A program made the position numbers and the translations under genes. A DNA stretch of 53,670 nucleotides from Paracoccaceae bacterium (GTDB taxonomy: Bacteria > Pseudomonadota > Alphaproteobacteria > Rhodobacterales > Rhodobacteraceae). The notes below the pieces were generated by a model, which saw only the letters and a program-made list of their open reading frames with translations, was not told the DNA's origin and ran no database searches. Numbering within the stretch: the stretch's first letter is position 1; each line of letters begins with the position of its first letter. Where the stretch lies: NCBI GenBank assembly GCA_021775315.1, contig JAJFIC010000010.1:1-53670 (forward strand). Reading direction: 5' to 3'. Positions 18,910-27,329 of the stretch are shown here, piece after piece.

Positions 18910-19390
18910 CCGCGATCGAGGCGGTCAGCGCGGATCGCCATTCGTCTAGTCTTGCGGCCAGATCGGCATCGCTCAGCGCCAGAATGGCCGCTGCCATCAG
19001 TCCGGCGTTGGCCGCACCTGCCGCGCCAATGGCCATTGTGCCGACGGGATAGCCCTTTGGCATCTGTACGATTGAATAAAGTGAATCGACACCGGAAAGG
19101 GCCTTGGTTTGAACCGGCACGCCCAAAACCGGCAGCCGGGTTTTTGACGCCATCATGCCCGGCAAATGCGCCGCACCGCCAGCACCGGCGATGATCACTT
19201 GCAGGCCACGGTCCACCGCTGAGGTGCCGTAGGCCCATAATCTGTCGGGTGTGCGGTGGGCCGAGACGATCTTGGTCTCATAGGTGACGCCCAGTTCATC
19301 CAATACATCGGCTGCGGCCTTTAGGGTCGACCAGTCGGACTGGCTGCCCATGATGATCCCGACTTGGATCCCGATTTTCGTCTCTGACAT
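18890..19390 (-). CDS. purE: 5-(Carboxyamino)imidazole ribonucleotide mutase (PurE class I)
   Basis: The 166-residue enzyme converts N5-CAIR to CAIR. The class I signature is complete: [24 protein letters not shown] near the N terminus, [13 protein letters not shown] with the active-site His, and [27 protein letters not shown]. It lies upstream of purK and overlaps it, the normal class I arrangement. Confidence 0.97.
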   Translation of the reverse strand: MSETKIGIQVGIIMGSQSDWSTLKAAADVLDELGVTYETKIVSAHRTPDRLWAYGTSAVDRGLQVIIAGAGGAAHLPGMMASKTRLPVLGVPVQTKALSGVDSLYSIVQMPKGYPVGTMAIGAAGAANAGLMAAAILALSDADLAARLDEWRSALTASIADEPQDD

Positions 19391-19446
19391 TGCCGCACCT
19401 GTTTTGTGAAATGCATGTGAAAAAGCGCGTACAACACCAGCGCGCG

Positions 19447-19665
19447 CTACGCAATGATGTCCGGGGTTAGCTCGTCTTCTATCCTGGCAATTTTGTCTTT
19501 CAGCGCCAGTTTGGCCTTTTTAAGCCGTCGCAAAGTCAAAGGATCGGCCCGCCCGCCTTCGTGCAGGGCGGCAATTGCGGCGTCCAGATCGCGATGTTCG
19601 CGGGTGAACATTTCCAGTTCGACGCGCAAAACCTCTTTGCGTTCCATTTGGGCTGATGTGTTCAT
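19447..19665 (-). CDS. YdcH-family (DUF465) small coiled-coil protein
   Basis: The 72-residue protein ends [17 protein letters not shown] then [26 protein letters not shown], the DUF465/YdcH pattern of a short helical hairpin. The role is unknown. A longer frame extends upstream to 20055 through the antisense of hsp20 and is not real; [12 protein letters not shown] at 19665 gives the family length. It is read away from hsp20, with 186 bases between the two starts. Confidence 0.8.
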   Translation of the reverse strand: MNTSAQMERKEVLRVELEMFTREHRDLDAAIAALHEGGRADPLTLRRLKKAKLALKDKIARIEDELTPDIIA

Positions 19666-19756
19666 GGGCCTGCTATGTTGAAGGGTGGGATCATCCGGTT
19701 GGCGCAACCTTATACGTGCAGCGCATCTGCGCATAGCCGAAGTTTCGTCGCAAGGT

Positions 19757-19786
19757 CTTGCCATATAGTTATGGTGTACCCATATT
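19757..19786 (+). promoter_or_regulatory. Candidate heat-shock promoter of hsp20
   Basis: CTTGCC (19757-19762) and CCCATATT (19779-19786) stand 16 bases apart, slightly longer than usual for sigma-32. They are 66 bases before the hsp20 start. The match is only moderate, and is supported mainly by the identity of the downstream gene. Confidence 0.3.
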
Positions 19787-19851
19787 TTAAACACGATCGC
19801 CGATACCGGGATCACAAACCTAAAGTCGCTTTTGTATAAGGGCTTGAATGA

Positions 19852-20265
19852 ATGACAAAGATGACGTTTTCTTCGCACCCTTTCCTTTTGGGGTTTGAAC
19901 AATTGGATCGCCTCGTTGAACGCACGGTGAAAACCGGCAACGACGGGTATCCGCCTTACAATATCGAACAATCCTCGGCCGACACCTTTCGGATCACGCT
20001 GGCCGTGGCTGGTTTCAGTGACGATGATCTGAGCATCACGCTGGAAGATCGGCAATTATCAATCCGTGGCCAGCAAACCGAAGCGACTGACGATCGGGTG
20101 TTTTTGCATCGCGGCATCGCAGCGCGGCAATTTCAACGGGTGTTCGTGCTTGCCGAAGGGGTCGAAGTGGCGGCCGCGTCAATGGAAAACGGGCTTTTGT
20201 TTGTTGATCTGAAACAGGCAACCCCGGATAGGATCGTGCAGACAATAAACATCACCAAAGGTTAG
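19852..20265 (+). CDS. Hsp20/alpha-crystallin small heat-shock protein
   Basis: The 137-residue holdase has the IbpA-like layout: N-terminal HPFLLGFEQLDRLVERT, then YPPYNIEQSSADTFRITLAVAGFSDDDLSI starting the alpha-crystallin domain, RGIAARQFQRVFVLAEGVEV in the middle, and ENGLLFVDL with the C-terminal beta strand of the domain. It binds unfolding proteins and passes them to the DnaK and GroEL systems. DUF1150 follows 9 bases downstream. Confidence 0.94.
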   Translation: MTKMTFSSHPFLLGFEQLDRLVERTVKTGNDGYPPYNIEQSSADTFRITLAVAGFSDDDLSITLEDRQLSIRGQQTEATDDRVFLHRGIAARQFQRVFVLAEGVEVAAASMENGLLFVDLKQATPDRIVQTINITKG

Positions 20266-20274
20266 GCGAACGGA

Positions 20275-20502
20275 ATGGATCACATATTTGAATTTGAAGG
20301 CGATGAGGCCAAGGCCATCGTTTACGTGCGCCCAATACAGGTCAAAGACCTGCCCGAGGAATTGCAGGCCCAGACCGGTGAATTGTCGGTGATTTATGCA
20401 GTGCATGATGGCGACGGACAACGCTTGGCCCTTGTCGGGGATCGAAAGCTGGCCTTTGCGCTTGCCCGGCAACATGATTTGTCGCCAGAAAACGCGCATT
20501 GA
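20275..20502 (+). CDS. DUF1150 family protein
   Basis: The 75-residue protein has the DUF1150 core: KAIVYVRPIQVKDLPEELQ, then LSVIYAVHDGDGQRLALVGDRKLAFALARQHDL. It often follows an hsp20 gene in alphaproteobacteria, as here, and is presumably coexpressed under stress. No function has been assigned. The ATG is 9 bases after the hsp20 stop, with a GCGAACGG spacer and only a weak ribosome-binding site. Confidence 0.85.
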   Translation: MDHIFEFEGDEAKAIVYVRPIQVKDLPEELQAQTGELSVIYAVHDGDGQRLALVGDRKLAFALARQHDLSPENAH

Positions 20503-20544
20503 GCGGACGTAACCCGCAACCCATCAAGAATTTCCGAAAACACC

Positions 20545-21600
20545 TCAGGCTGCGAAAAGAGCCAGCGCTTCGTGCGCGGTCAGGCACATCCGTGCGGTTT
20601 TCCCTGCCGAGGTTGGGTGGCTTTGTAATTCTGGGAACAGTGTGAACAGTTCGGTCCGGGCAGCGTGATCCAACGTGCTGAGGCATTGCGCGCCGGGATG
20701 AAAGCTTTCGCTGGGGCAGTCTTCGGCAAAGACGATTTCGTGGCGGTCAAACAGGATATGGATATATTCGACCTCGGCCATCGGTGTTTGGCAGATCGTT
20801 TCACCGTTAATCAGGTGTTTTGCGGCCACCAAAACCTCATTGCAGCCGAACATTAATTCCGCCCGCCAGCCTGTGATCAGCATCCGATGCTGTGGCGAAA
20901 CCAGAAGGGTGTCGGTATTGCCAATTGCGCCTGCCATGAACCGGATGGGCGCCATGGCACCATTTCCGGCAACCCGACGTTTTCCAATCCAGCGTAATGG
21001 TTGCAAGCCATGATCTTGCGTGCAGACCAAATCACCGACTTGCAGCGTTTGGATAGGCTTGGCGCCGTCGCTGGTTTGGACATAGGTGCCGGCCGTGAAA
21101 CAGGCAAAGAACTCGTCGCGGGTTGAGACCCAGGAATGGGAATATTCACCGCCTGATGAATCGTCATCCCGACCGCCATTATTGCGAAATTCGCCCAAGG
21201 TTATTTCAGTGACGTCACTCCAATGTGTGCCCGCCGGAATGTCGGCGTCGTTCAGGCGGACGCCGTAAGTTCCATCCTCAAACACCCAAACCGGCAAATC
21301 CACGGTGTAGGTCACGCCGTCGATTGTGACGGTTGAGTCCTGATACCGCGCCATCTCGGCGACGACTTTGTCATCACCGCCGATTGTTACGGTGTCATTG
21401 GTGGAGGTGCTGGCGTCGTCGCCGTCAGTGTCGGCGATTTTGCCATCGTCGTCGTCATCTTCCCAAGTGGCATTGGTATAGGTTGACGGATCAATCGACA
21501 TGCCATTTTCGCTGGCATCCAGGTTTTCGTCACTGTCTGCATCAAATCCCGGCAGGGTTTCAGTGACATGCCATATCCAGCTTGCGGTCGAGGTCGACAT
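20545..21600 (-). CDS. Hint-domain protein with acidic N-terminal region
   Basis: The roughly 351-residue protein has a C-terminal Hint (Hedgehog/intein) domain beginning at CFTAGTYVQTSDGAKPIQTL (Cys168 when numbered from the ATG one codon upstream). It continues VGDLVCTQDHGLQPLRWIGKR and LVSPQHRMLI, the conserved His motif. The first 160 residues are very acidic, with runs such as WEDDDDDGKIADTDGDD, and resemble the calcium-rich N-terminal regions of Rhodobacterales secreted Hint proteins. There is no signal peptide, which fits type I secretion, although no RTX nonapeptides are visible. The protein probably self-cleaves; the target is unknown. Two ATG codons overlap at the start (21603 and 21600). 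Confidence 0.85.
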   Translation of the reverse strand: MSTSTASWIWHVTETLPGFDADSDENLDASENGMSIDPSTYTNATWEDDDDDGKIADTDGDDASTSTNDTVTIGGDDKVVAEMARYQDSTVTIDGVTYTVDLPVWVFEDGTYGVRLNDADIPAGTHWSDVTEITLGEFRNNGGRDDDSSGGEYSHSWVSTRDEFFACFTAGTYVQTSDGAKPIQTLQVGDLVCTQDHGLQPLRWIGKRRVAGNGAMAPIRFMAGAIGNTDTLLVSPQHRMLITGWRAELMFGCNEVLVAAKHLINGETICQTPMAEVEYIHILFDRHEIVFAEDCPSESFHPGAQCLSTLDHAARTELFTLFPELQSHPTSAGKTARMCLTAHEALALFAA

Positions 21601-21603
21601 CAC

Positions 21604-21986
21604 ACGCCCCTTTCAGGTCGCGCAAAACCGGGCCCCGCATTGAGGCAACCCAATGCGAGAACCCAGACTCTGATCGAAGACAGTCGATCCATCACACACC
21701 TGCACGCTACACTTGCTACACAATTTGGCGCGGGGTTTTGCCGCCCTAACACGCCATCTACAATCACGATACTGATGGGCAATAATGCTTAGAATTTGAC
21801 ACAAATCTGACATATTGGCGCAAAGATCAGAACAGTGCAGCCGGATGTTGGCGACTGTTTCCGAATGTGCCGAAAAACGCAAGAATCGCAGATTTAACGG
21901 ACTCAATCAGAACGGGGCAAGTTTATTCAAAGCGCGCTGGTTTTGCGCCGTTAAACCTTGAAAAGTGCTGGCAACGCAACTCGGGG
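21604..21986. other. Gene-free interval of 383 bases
   Basis: I see no credible gene, RNA or repeat here. It contains the upstream region of the Hint gene and the downstream region of the crotonase gene. A short GC hairpin (GGCGC and GCGC around 21938-21953, read on the minus strand towards TTTGAAT) could be a weak crotonase terminator. Short open frames in this stretch have no family features. Confidence 0.5.
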
Positions 21987-22784
21987 TTATTTGAACGCAG
22001 GCTTACGCTTTTGCACATTTGCCATCACCGCCTCTACCTGATTTGGGCTGGCAATGATCTTGGCTTGCAATTCAGCCTCAAGCTTTAGGCCGTAGCCGTC
22101 TGTCGCGCTCCAGCTTTCTTCGACCAGACGCTTGGCATCGCGCAACACCTCGGGCGAACGGGTCACCAGTTCAGCCGCAAAACTGCGCGCGGCGTTAAGC
22201 GGGTCGTCAGCAAGGCGGGTGACCAAGCCCAGCGACAATGCCTCGGGCGCATCAAGTATGCGCCCCGTCATCATCAATTCCTTGGCCTGATCGGCGCGCA
22301 GCAGTTTTGGCAGGTTCTGGGTGATGCCCATATCCGGGATAAGCCCCCATTTGCTTTCCATGATGGAAAAACGGACATCCGGGGCCGCGATGCGAAAATC
22401 GGCCCCCAGCGCAATTTGCGCACCACCACCGTATACCGCGCCCTGCAAAGCGGCAATCACCGGAACCCCAAGTTCCTGCCAAACAAACGACGGCTTTTGA
22501 AACAGGTTGGCAACCTCGCCAGCCGGTGGATTAAGCATTTGTTCACGAATATCGTCAATTTCAGCAATCAGTGTGCCAAAGACCGAGGTGTCGATCCCAG
22601 CGCAGAAATTCGCGCCCTGTCCATGCAACACAACAGCCCGCACCGCTTTGTTGCCCTTCAGGCTTTCACCAGCCTCACCAATGGCGCGAAACATTTCCAG
22701 ATCCAGCGCGTTCATTTTTTCAGGGCGGCTTAGGGCGACCTCGGCCACGTTGTCGTTGATGGTGATTGTGACGCGATCAGACAT
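21987..22784 (-). CDS. Enoyl-CoA hydratase/isomerase (crotonase) family protein
   Basis: The 265-residue crotonase has VALSRPEKMNALDLEMF at the N terminus, the oxyanion loop GANFCAGIDTSVFG, and the signature GAVYGGGAQIALGADFRIAA followed by FSIMESKWGLIPDMG. The position of the second catalytic glutamate in classic hydratases is occupied within MESKWG, so hydratase or isomerase activity is plausible. Several crotonase paralogues exist in these bacteria and the acyl-CoA substrate cannot be told. It is divergent from the AsmA gene. Confidence 0.9.
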   Translation of the reverse strand: MSDRVTITINDNVAEVALSRPEKMNALDLEMFRAIGEAGESLKGNKAVRAVVLHGQGANFCAGIDTSVFGTLIAEIDDIREQMLNPPAGEVANLFQKPSFVWQELGVPVIAALQGAVYGGGAQIALGADFRIAAPDVRFSIMESKWGLIPDMGITQNLPKLLRADQAKELMMTGRILDAPEALSLGLVTRLADDPLNAARSFAAELVTRSPEVLRDAKRLVEESWSATDGYGLKLEAELQAKIIASPNQVEAVMANVQKRKPAFK

Positions 22785-22920
22785 GTGGGGACCTTTTCAT
22801 TGTTCGGCGCAAGACTGTCCTGTTGTGCGGGGCTTCGCAAGCCTGACGTCAGGCAATCTTGTGAGCAGCGGTTTCGCCCGCTACAATAGCAAAAAACAGC
22901 GAGCAGAAAAGGCGATTGCC

Positions 22921-24867
22921 ATGCGCTGGATATTCAGGTTGATAGGATTGATCGTCGTCATTGCGGTTTTGGCAATGGGCGCGGTGTGGCTGGTTCCGGC
23001 AGAAAAAATCGCAGGCTTTGCCGCGCGTGAAATTGCATTGCGAACCGGGCGCGACGTTGCTCTTGGTGACAAGGTTAGGCCGGTGTTTTTCCCGATATTG
23101 GGTGTGAAAACCAACGGCCTGAGCATTGGCAATGCCGAATGGGCAAGTGATACACCGATGCTAACTGCCGACAGCGTGCTGGTCGGGGTCGAGCTTTGGC
23201 CGTTACTGTCGGGTCAGGTCCGGGTCAGCGAATTTCGCCTAACCCGGCCGAAAATCAGGCTGGAACGGGCCGCGGACGGACGTGTGAATTGGACCCTGGA
23301 TCAGACCGGGGTGCCGCCAGAAACGGGCGAAGGCACAGGCAGCGATGGCGTGACGCTTGCCGGTTTTTCGCTTCAAGATGGCCGGATTATCGACGGCGAG
23401 TTGGTCTTTGCTGACCATCAGGCAGGTAGCAGCGTTCAGATACAGGCGCTTGATCTGGCGTTGTCCATACCCGCATTGACCAGTGCTGTCACGTTGTCGG
23501 GCAGGATGCAATTTAACACGCAAATGCTGGATTTTGAGGCTGAGATTTCGCAGCTGGCCGCCGTCATGGCCGGGGAGCTGGTCGATATCGGCGCGTCAAT
23601 CAACGGCGATTTTGGGTCGGGTGATTTTAAAGGCCAGATCGGTCTTGATCCCGTGGTGGCCGATGGGGATCTGACCGTTGAGGTCAAAAATCTGGCAGCG
23701 GCTGGGCAATTGGCCCAACAGGGTGATCCGCTGGCGGGGATGGTTGAAACGGTGGGTCTCAACAGCAAAATAACCTATGCGGCGGATGGCAAAATCTATC
23801 TGCGAGGCGCGGTTATGCGTTTTGATTCAAACCAGATCAGCGGCGATCTGGACCTGACTTTGGATGAAGTCCCTTTGCTGACGGCCAAGATTATCGCCTC
23901 GGATCTTGATCTGAAACGGATTGCAGGCGGGGATGGTGACGCCAGTGGAGCCTCGTCTGCGGGTGATAGCGGTTGGTCCGCAGACCCGCTGGACCTCACC
24001 GCTTTGCACGCCCTGAATGCTGATGTGGTTTTCGCTGCGCCGTCGGTTGATTTCGGTATCGCCAAACTCGGTGAAACGCGCTTGCGGTTGCGGCTGGATC
24101 AGGGCCGTCTGGTTGTTGGCCTGACCAATGTTCAATCCTATGGTGGCAGTCTAAATGGTGAATATGTCGTTAACGCGCGCGGTGGTCTGTCGATGGGTGG
24201 CGACATTTCCGTCAGTAAAATCCAGTTGAAACCGTTGCTTGAAGATATGGCCGACTATGACCGATTGATTGCGGCGGCAGATTTCCGGCTGAAGTTTTTG
24301 ACCTCTGGCAACAGCGTCAAGGCAATGATGGGTAATTTGTCGGGCGACGGTCGATTTGACGTCGGGCAGGGGGAAATCATCGGGTTTGATCTGCTGGGAA
24401 TGCTCAGAAACCTCGATGCCTCTTACCGGGGCGAAGGGAACAAGACGATATTTTCCGAAATTTCAGGCAGTTATAAGATTGAAAGCGGCGTGTTGTCGAA
24501 TGACGACCTAAAGTTTTCTTCCGGTGTTGTTGATGCGTCGGGAGCGGGACAAGTAGATATCGGGGCGCGATCTGTGACCTATCGAATTATCCCTGTGGCC
24601 TTTTCGGGCCGCGACGTGGCCGAGGCTGGTGGGCTAAGCGTGCCCTTGTTGATCACGGGCCCTTGGGCGAACTTGTCGTACCGCCCGGACCTGCAAGGCT
24701 TGTTTGATGCGGAACTTGAAAAACAGCAAAAAGAGCTTGAGGAAAAGTTAAAAACCGAACTGGACAAGGCACAAAAGGACGCCGAACAGCGGGTGCAGGA
24801 AGAGGTCGACAAAGCTGTGCAAAAGGCGCTGGATGATGCGTTAAACCGGTTAACCGGGCAGGACTAA
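22921..24867 (+). CDS. AsmA-family protein
   Basis: The 648-residue protein starts with one transmembrane helix (FRLIGLIVVIAVLAMGAVWLV) and continues with the AsmA N-terminal repeat (FAAREIALRTGRDVALGDKV, then GVKTNGLSIGNAEWASD). The C-terminal part VMGNLSGDGRFDVGQGEIIGFDLLGML resembles the AsmA_2 domain. The last 60 residues are a highly charged coiled coil rich in Lys and Glu. AsmA proteins form bridge-like grooves in the envelope that move phospholipids between membranes. The start ATG at 22921 precedes the helix; an open frame extends upstream to 22507 but it is antisense to the crotonase gene. Confidence 0.92.
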   Translation: MRWIFRLIGLIVVIAVLAMGAVWLVPAEKIAGFAAREIALRTGRDVALGDKVRPVFFPILGVKTNGLSIGNAEWASDTPMLTADSVLVGVELWPLLSGQVRVSEFRLTRPKIRLERAADGRVNWTLDQTGVPPETGEGTGSDGVTLAGFSLQDGRIIDGELVFADHQAGSSVQIQALDLALSIPALTSAVTLSGRMQFNTQMLDFEAEISQLAAVMAGELVDIGASINGDFGSGDFKGQIGLDPVVADGDLTVEVKNLAAAGQLAQQGDPLAGMVETVGLNSKITYAADGKIYLRGAVMRFDSNQISGDLDLTLDEVPLLTAKIIASDLDLKRIAGGDGDASGASSAGDSGWSADPLDLTALHALNADVVFAAPSVDFGIAKLGETRLRLRLDQGRLVVGLTNVQSYGGSLNGEYVVNARGGLSMGGDISVSKIQLKPLLEDMADYDRLIAAADFRLKFLTSGNSVKAMMGNLSGDGRFDVGQGEIIGFDLLGMLRNLDASYRGEGNKTIFSEISGSYKIESGVLSNDDLKFSSGVVDASGAGQVDIGARSVTYRIIPVAFSGRDVAEAGGLSVPLLITGPWANLSYRPDLQGLFDAELEKQQKELEEKLKTELDKAQKDAEQRVQEEVDKAVQKALDDALNRLTGQD

Positions 24868-24873
24868 CGCAAA

Positions 24874-26319
24874 CTAGGACAAGGCATCGCCAAGGGCGAC
24901 GATGTTTTCAACCAGAAACTTCAGATCAGATATTTGCGTCCGGTGGTTGGTGATATTGACCCGGATCGCCAGTTTGCCGTTGATGCGCGTGGTTGACGGC
25001 GCCGCCAGACCTTTTTCCTGCAATTCCACAACGATTTCGCTGTTTAGTTGATCGAGTGCGGCTTCGCCCAAGCCATCACGCACAACCCGAAAACACGCAA
25101 TGTTCAGGCTAACCGGCGCGAGTAATTCCAGACCGTCCGTTTGCGCGATCACATCCGCCAATGCACCCGCCTGATCGCAATTTTCGCTGATTTTTGCGCC
25201 AAGGCGATCCAGACCAAAACGTGACATGTGATACCAGACTTTGAGCGCGCGAAAGCCGCGGGATAGTTCCGGGCCATATTCACAAAACCACGGGTTGCCT
25301 GCGGCCAACCCCCTTGTCGCGCCTTCCAAATATTCAGGCCGCTCGGAAAATGCGCGGCGCTGGTCCTCGTCATCACGGGTCAGCACAAAACCCGCGTCAT
25401 AATTCACATGCATCCATTTGTGAAAATCAAAGGCCAGCGAATTTGCCCGCTCGATGCCTTTTAGGCGCGGTTTGAGTTTTTCCGACAGCACCGCTAGCGC
25501 CCCGAACGCGCCATCCACATGTAACCAAAGCCCAAATTCCTGGGCGATATCGGCCAATTCGTCCAGTGGATCGATTGAGCCGACATTGACCGTGCCAGCC
25601 GTTCCAATCAGGCAAAACGGCTGCAATCCAGCGGCCAGATCCTGCCTGATTGCGGCGTGCAGGGCATCCGTATCCATCTGAAACGCAGCGTCGGTTGGTA
25701 TGGACCTGAGCGCATCTTGCCCCAGCCCTAAAATATCAAAACTGCGCGCGATGCAGCTATGGGCTTGTTGGGACGTATACCCAACCAACTGCGCCGCCGC
25801 ACTGGTAACGCCGCCCTTGCGCAGGTCCAGACCGCCATGTTTTTCTCGTGCCGCCTTAAGCGCGATCAATGTCGCCATAGAGGTGCCCGAAACAATAAGA
25901 CCACCGGCGGTTTTCGGAAAGGAAAAGATTTCCACGCACCAATCAATGACCTGTTTTTCAACCTCGTTGGCCACATGATCCCGCCCGCCCAGATTGGCGT
26001 TCATCGCGGCGGCAAACATTTCGGGGATCAGACCTTCGGGGGTGCCAGAACCATGCACCCAGCCAAAAAATCGCGCGTGGGTGTTGCCAACCCCGAAAGG
26101 TAGGAAATCACGCGCGATCCTGGCGTTCAGGACTTCGGCATCTTCCCCTGATCGGGGCAATTGTGCGCGCAGGGATTGCTTGACCTCGGCAGGAACCGGC
26201 TGCCAGACCGGGCTTTGTTTGCGCGTCTCCATATGCGAGATCGCGACATCAAGTGCGGCATGAGCGTTGGTGCGAAATGCCTCCCAATCGGTTGGGTCCA
26301 GGGAAGTTTCGTCGCTCAT
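24874..26319 (-). CDS. Group II PLP-dependent amino-acid decarboxylase
   Basis: The 481-residue fold-type I enzyme belongs to the group with aromatic-L-amino-acid, glutamate and aspartate decarboxylases. The cofactor aspartate is in LHVDGAFGAL (residues 266-275) and the Schiff-base lysine is in FDFHKWMHVNYD (Lys301). GGLIVSGTSMATLIALKAAR is the phosphate-binding region. Bacterial members called PLP-dependent decarboxylase or pyridoxal-5'-phosphate-dependent aspartate decarboxylase align similarly, but the side-chain pocket does not reveal the substrate. It is convergent with AsmA, with 6 bases between the stops. Confidence 0.88.
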   Translation of the reverse strand: MSDETSLDPTDWEAFRTNAHAALDVAISHMETRKQSPVWQPVPAEVKQSLRAQLPRSGEDAEVLNARIARDFLPFGVGNTHARFFGWVHGSGTPEGLIPEMFAAAMNANLGGRDHVANEVEKQVIDWCVEIFSFPKTAGGLIVSGTSMATLIALKAAREKHGGLDLRKGGVTSAAAQLVGYTSQQAHSCIARSFDILGLGQDALRSIPTDAAFQMDTDALHAAIRQDLAAGLQPFCLIGTAGTVNVGSIDPLDELADIAQEFGLWLHVDGAFGALAVLSEKLKPRLKGIERANSLAFDFHKWMHVNYDAGFVLTRDDEDQRRAFSERPEYLEGATRGLAAGNPWFCEYGPELSRGFRALKVWYHMSRFGLDRLGAKISENCDQAGALADVIAQTDGLELLAPVSLNIACFRVVRDGLGEAALDQLNSEIVVELQEKGLAAPSTTRINGKLAIRVNITNHRTQISDLKFLVENIVALGDALS

Positions 26320-26352
26320 GGCCGGCCTTTTCTGCGTTGTTCTGACGGATGA

Positions 26353-27048
26353 TCAGTTGCGGTTGATCACAATACTTGAGGGATAGCTGCCCCAGGTTGA
26401 GGTGGAGACGCCATTGGCGCTGCTGCCCCGGTAAGAGTCCAGTCCCGTCAGGCGAAAAACCGAAATCGCCCCGCCGTTTTGCCCGATGACGCCTGCGTGA
26501 CGCGCGGCGTTACACAGATTGCTGTCGGCGGTGTATGGCCCGCTGCCCCAAACGCTGGCACTTGGATTGACACCGCCTGCGCAGGTACAGCTATAGGCGT
26601 TCATTCCGTCGGGCATGACCGCGCAGGTTTGCACGTTCCTGATGACCGTTTGCTGTGCGCCGAACAAGCGGTAACTGGTGCCATAAGCCCCCCAGTCGCC
26701 GGTGCTGATCCCGTTGCTGTTTGTGCCGGCATAGCTGTTTTGCCCCGGTTCGCGTAAGGCCACAACCGGCCCGCCGCGCTGCGTTATGACGCCTGCGTGC
26801 AATGCCGCTGTGCAAATGTTGCTGTCCGCAGTGTAAGGCCCGCTGCCCCAGACCGATCCAAGTGAGAACCCAGACAGGCACCAGCACAAATACCCGCTTT
26901 GGGCGGTTGGGTAGGCGCTGCATTCCGGCGCATTTGCGATTTCAGTGGCGCTGTAGGTCTGCGATTGCGCAGAAACGGGCGTCGTTTGAAAGGTGGTCAA
27001 GAAAGCTGCTGTAAGGCATAGGGCAAGGCTGCGGAATAGGGGGCTCAT
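26353..27048 (-). CDS. Secreted protein with two LCCL domains
   Basis: The 231-residue protein has a signal peptide ending near TTPVSAQS and two copies of an LCCL domain. The shared motifs are VWGSGPYTADSNICTAALHAGVI and VWGSGPYTADSNLCNAARHAGVI, with matching Cys pairs. Each copy continues to GG-x(5)-L/F...Y-G/S and ends SNGIST or ANGVST. LCCL domains bind lipid or carbohydrate in eukaryotic proteins; the bacterial role is unclear. It lies 33 bases beyond the decarboxylase start on the same strand, and may be expressed with it. Confidence 0.87.
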   Translation of the reverse strand: MSPLFRSLALCLTAAFLTTFQTTPVSAQSQTYSATEIANAPECSAYPTAQSGYLCWCLSGFSLGSVWGSGPYTADSNICTAALHAGVITQRGGPVVALREPGQNSYAGTNSNGISTGDWGAYGTSYRLFGAQQTVIRNVQTCAVMPDGMNAYSCTCAGGVNPSASVWGSGPYTADSNLCNAARHAGVIGQNGGAISVFRLTGLDSYRGSSANGVSTSTWGSYPSSIVINRN

Positions 27049-27329
27049 ATTCGTGCTCCATTCGATTGTTAATAACCTGATGTGTGAAACCTAGCATAGA
27101 CAAGACGGGGCGACAAAAACCCTGGGCGCGGCCCCTCGTCACATCGCCCTTAGGGTGTATGTTTTGCGGGATTTTCATCAAAATAGGCTGTCGTTTAAAA
27201 TGGTCTTGCGAAAAAATGCCATCCTGACAAAGTGCGTTGGTGGCTGCGTGTTTGTTTCACATGCTGCGCAAAGCAGAAGTTGGAGCCGATACAGCCGCGA
27301 AAACGCCAGTAGATGAAAAGAGACGCCCC

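Noticed and set aside
19666-20055. Extension of the YdcH frame
   Set aside because: It runs antisense to hsp20; the 72-residue start gives the family length.
21390-21500. Low-complexity GAC/GAT-rich tract that could look like a repeat array
   Set aside because: It encodes the acidic run of the Hint protein and has no regular spacer or repeat unit, so it is not a CRISPR or satellite.
22507-22920. Open frame extending the AsmA-like gene upstream by 138 codons
   Set aside because: It is antisense to the crotonase gene, and the family start with its transmembrane helix is at 22921.
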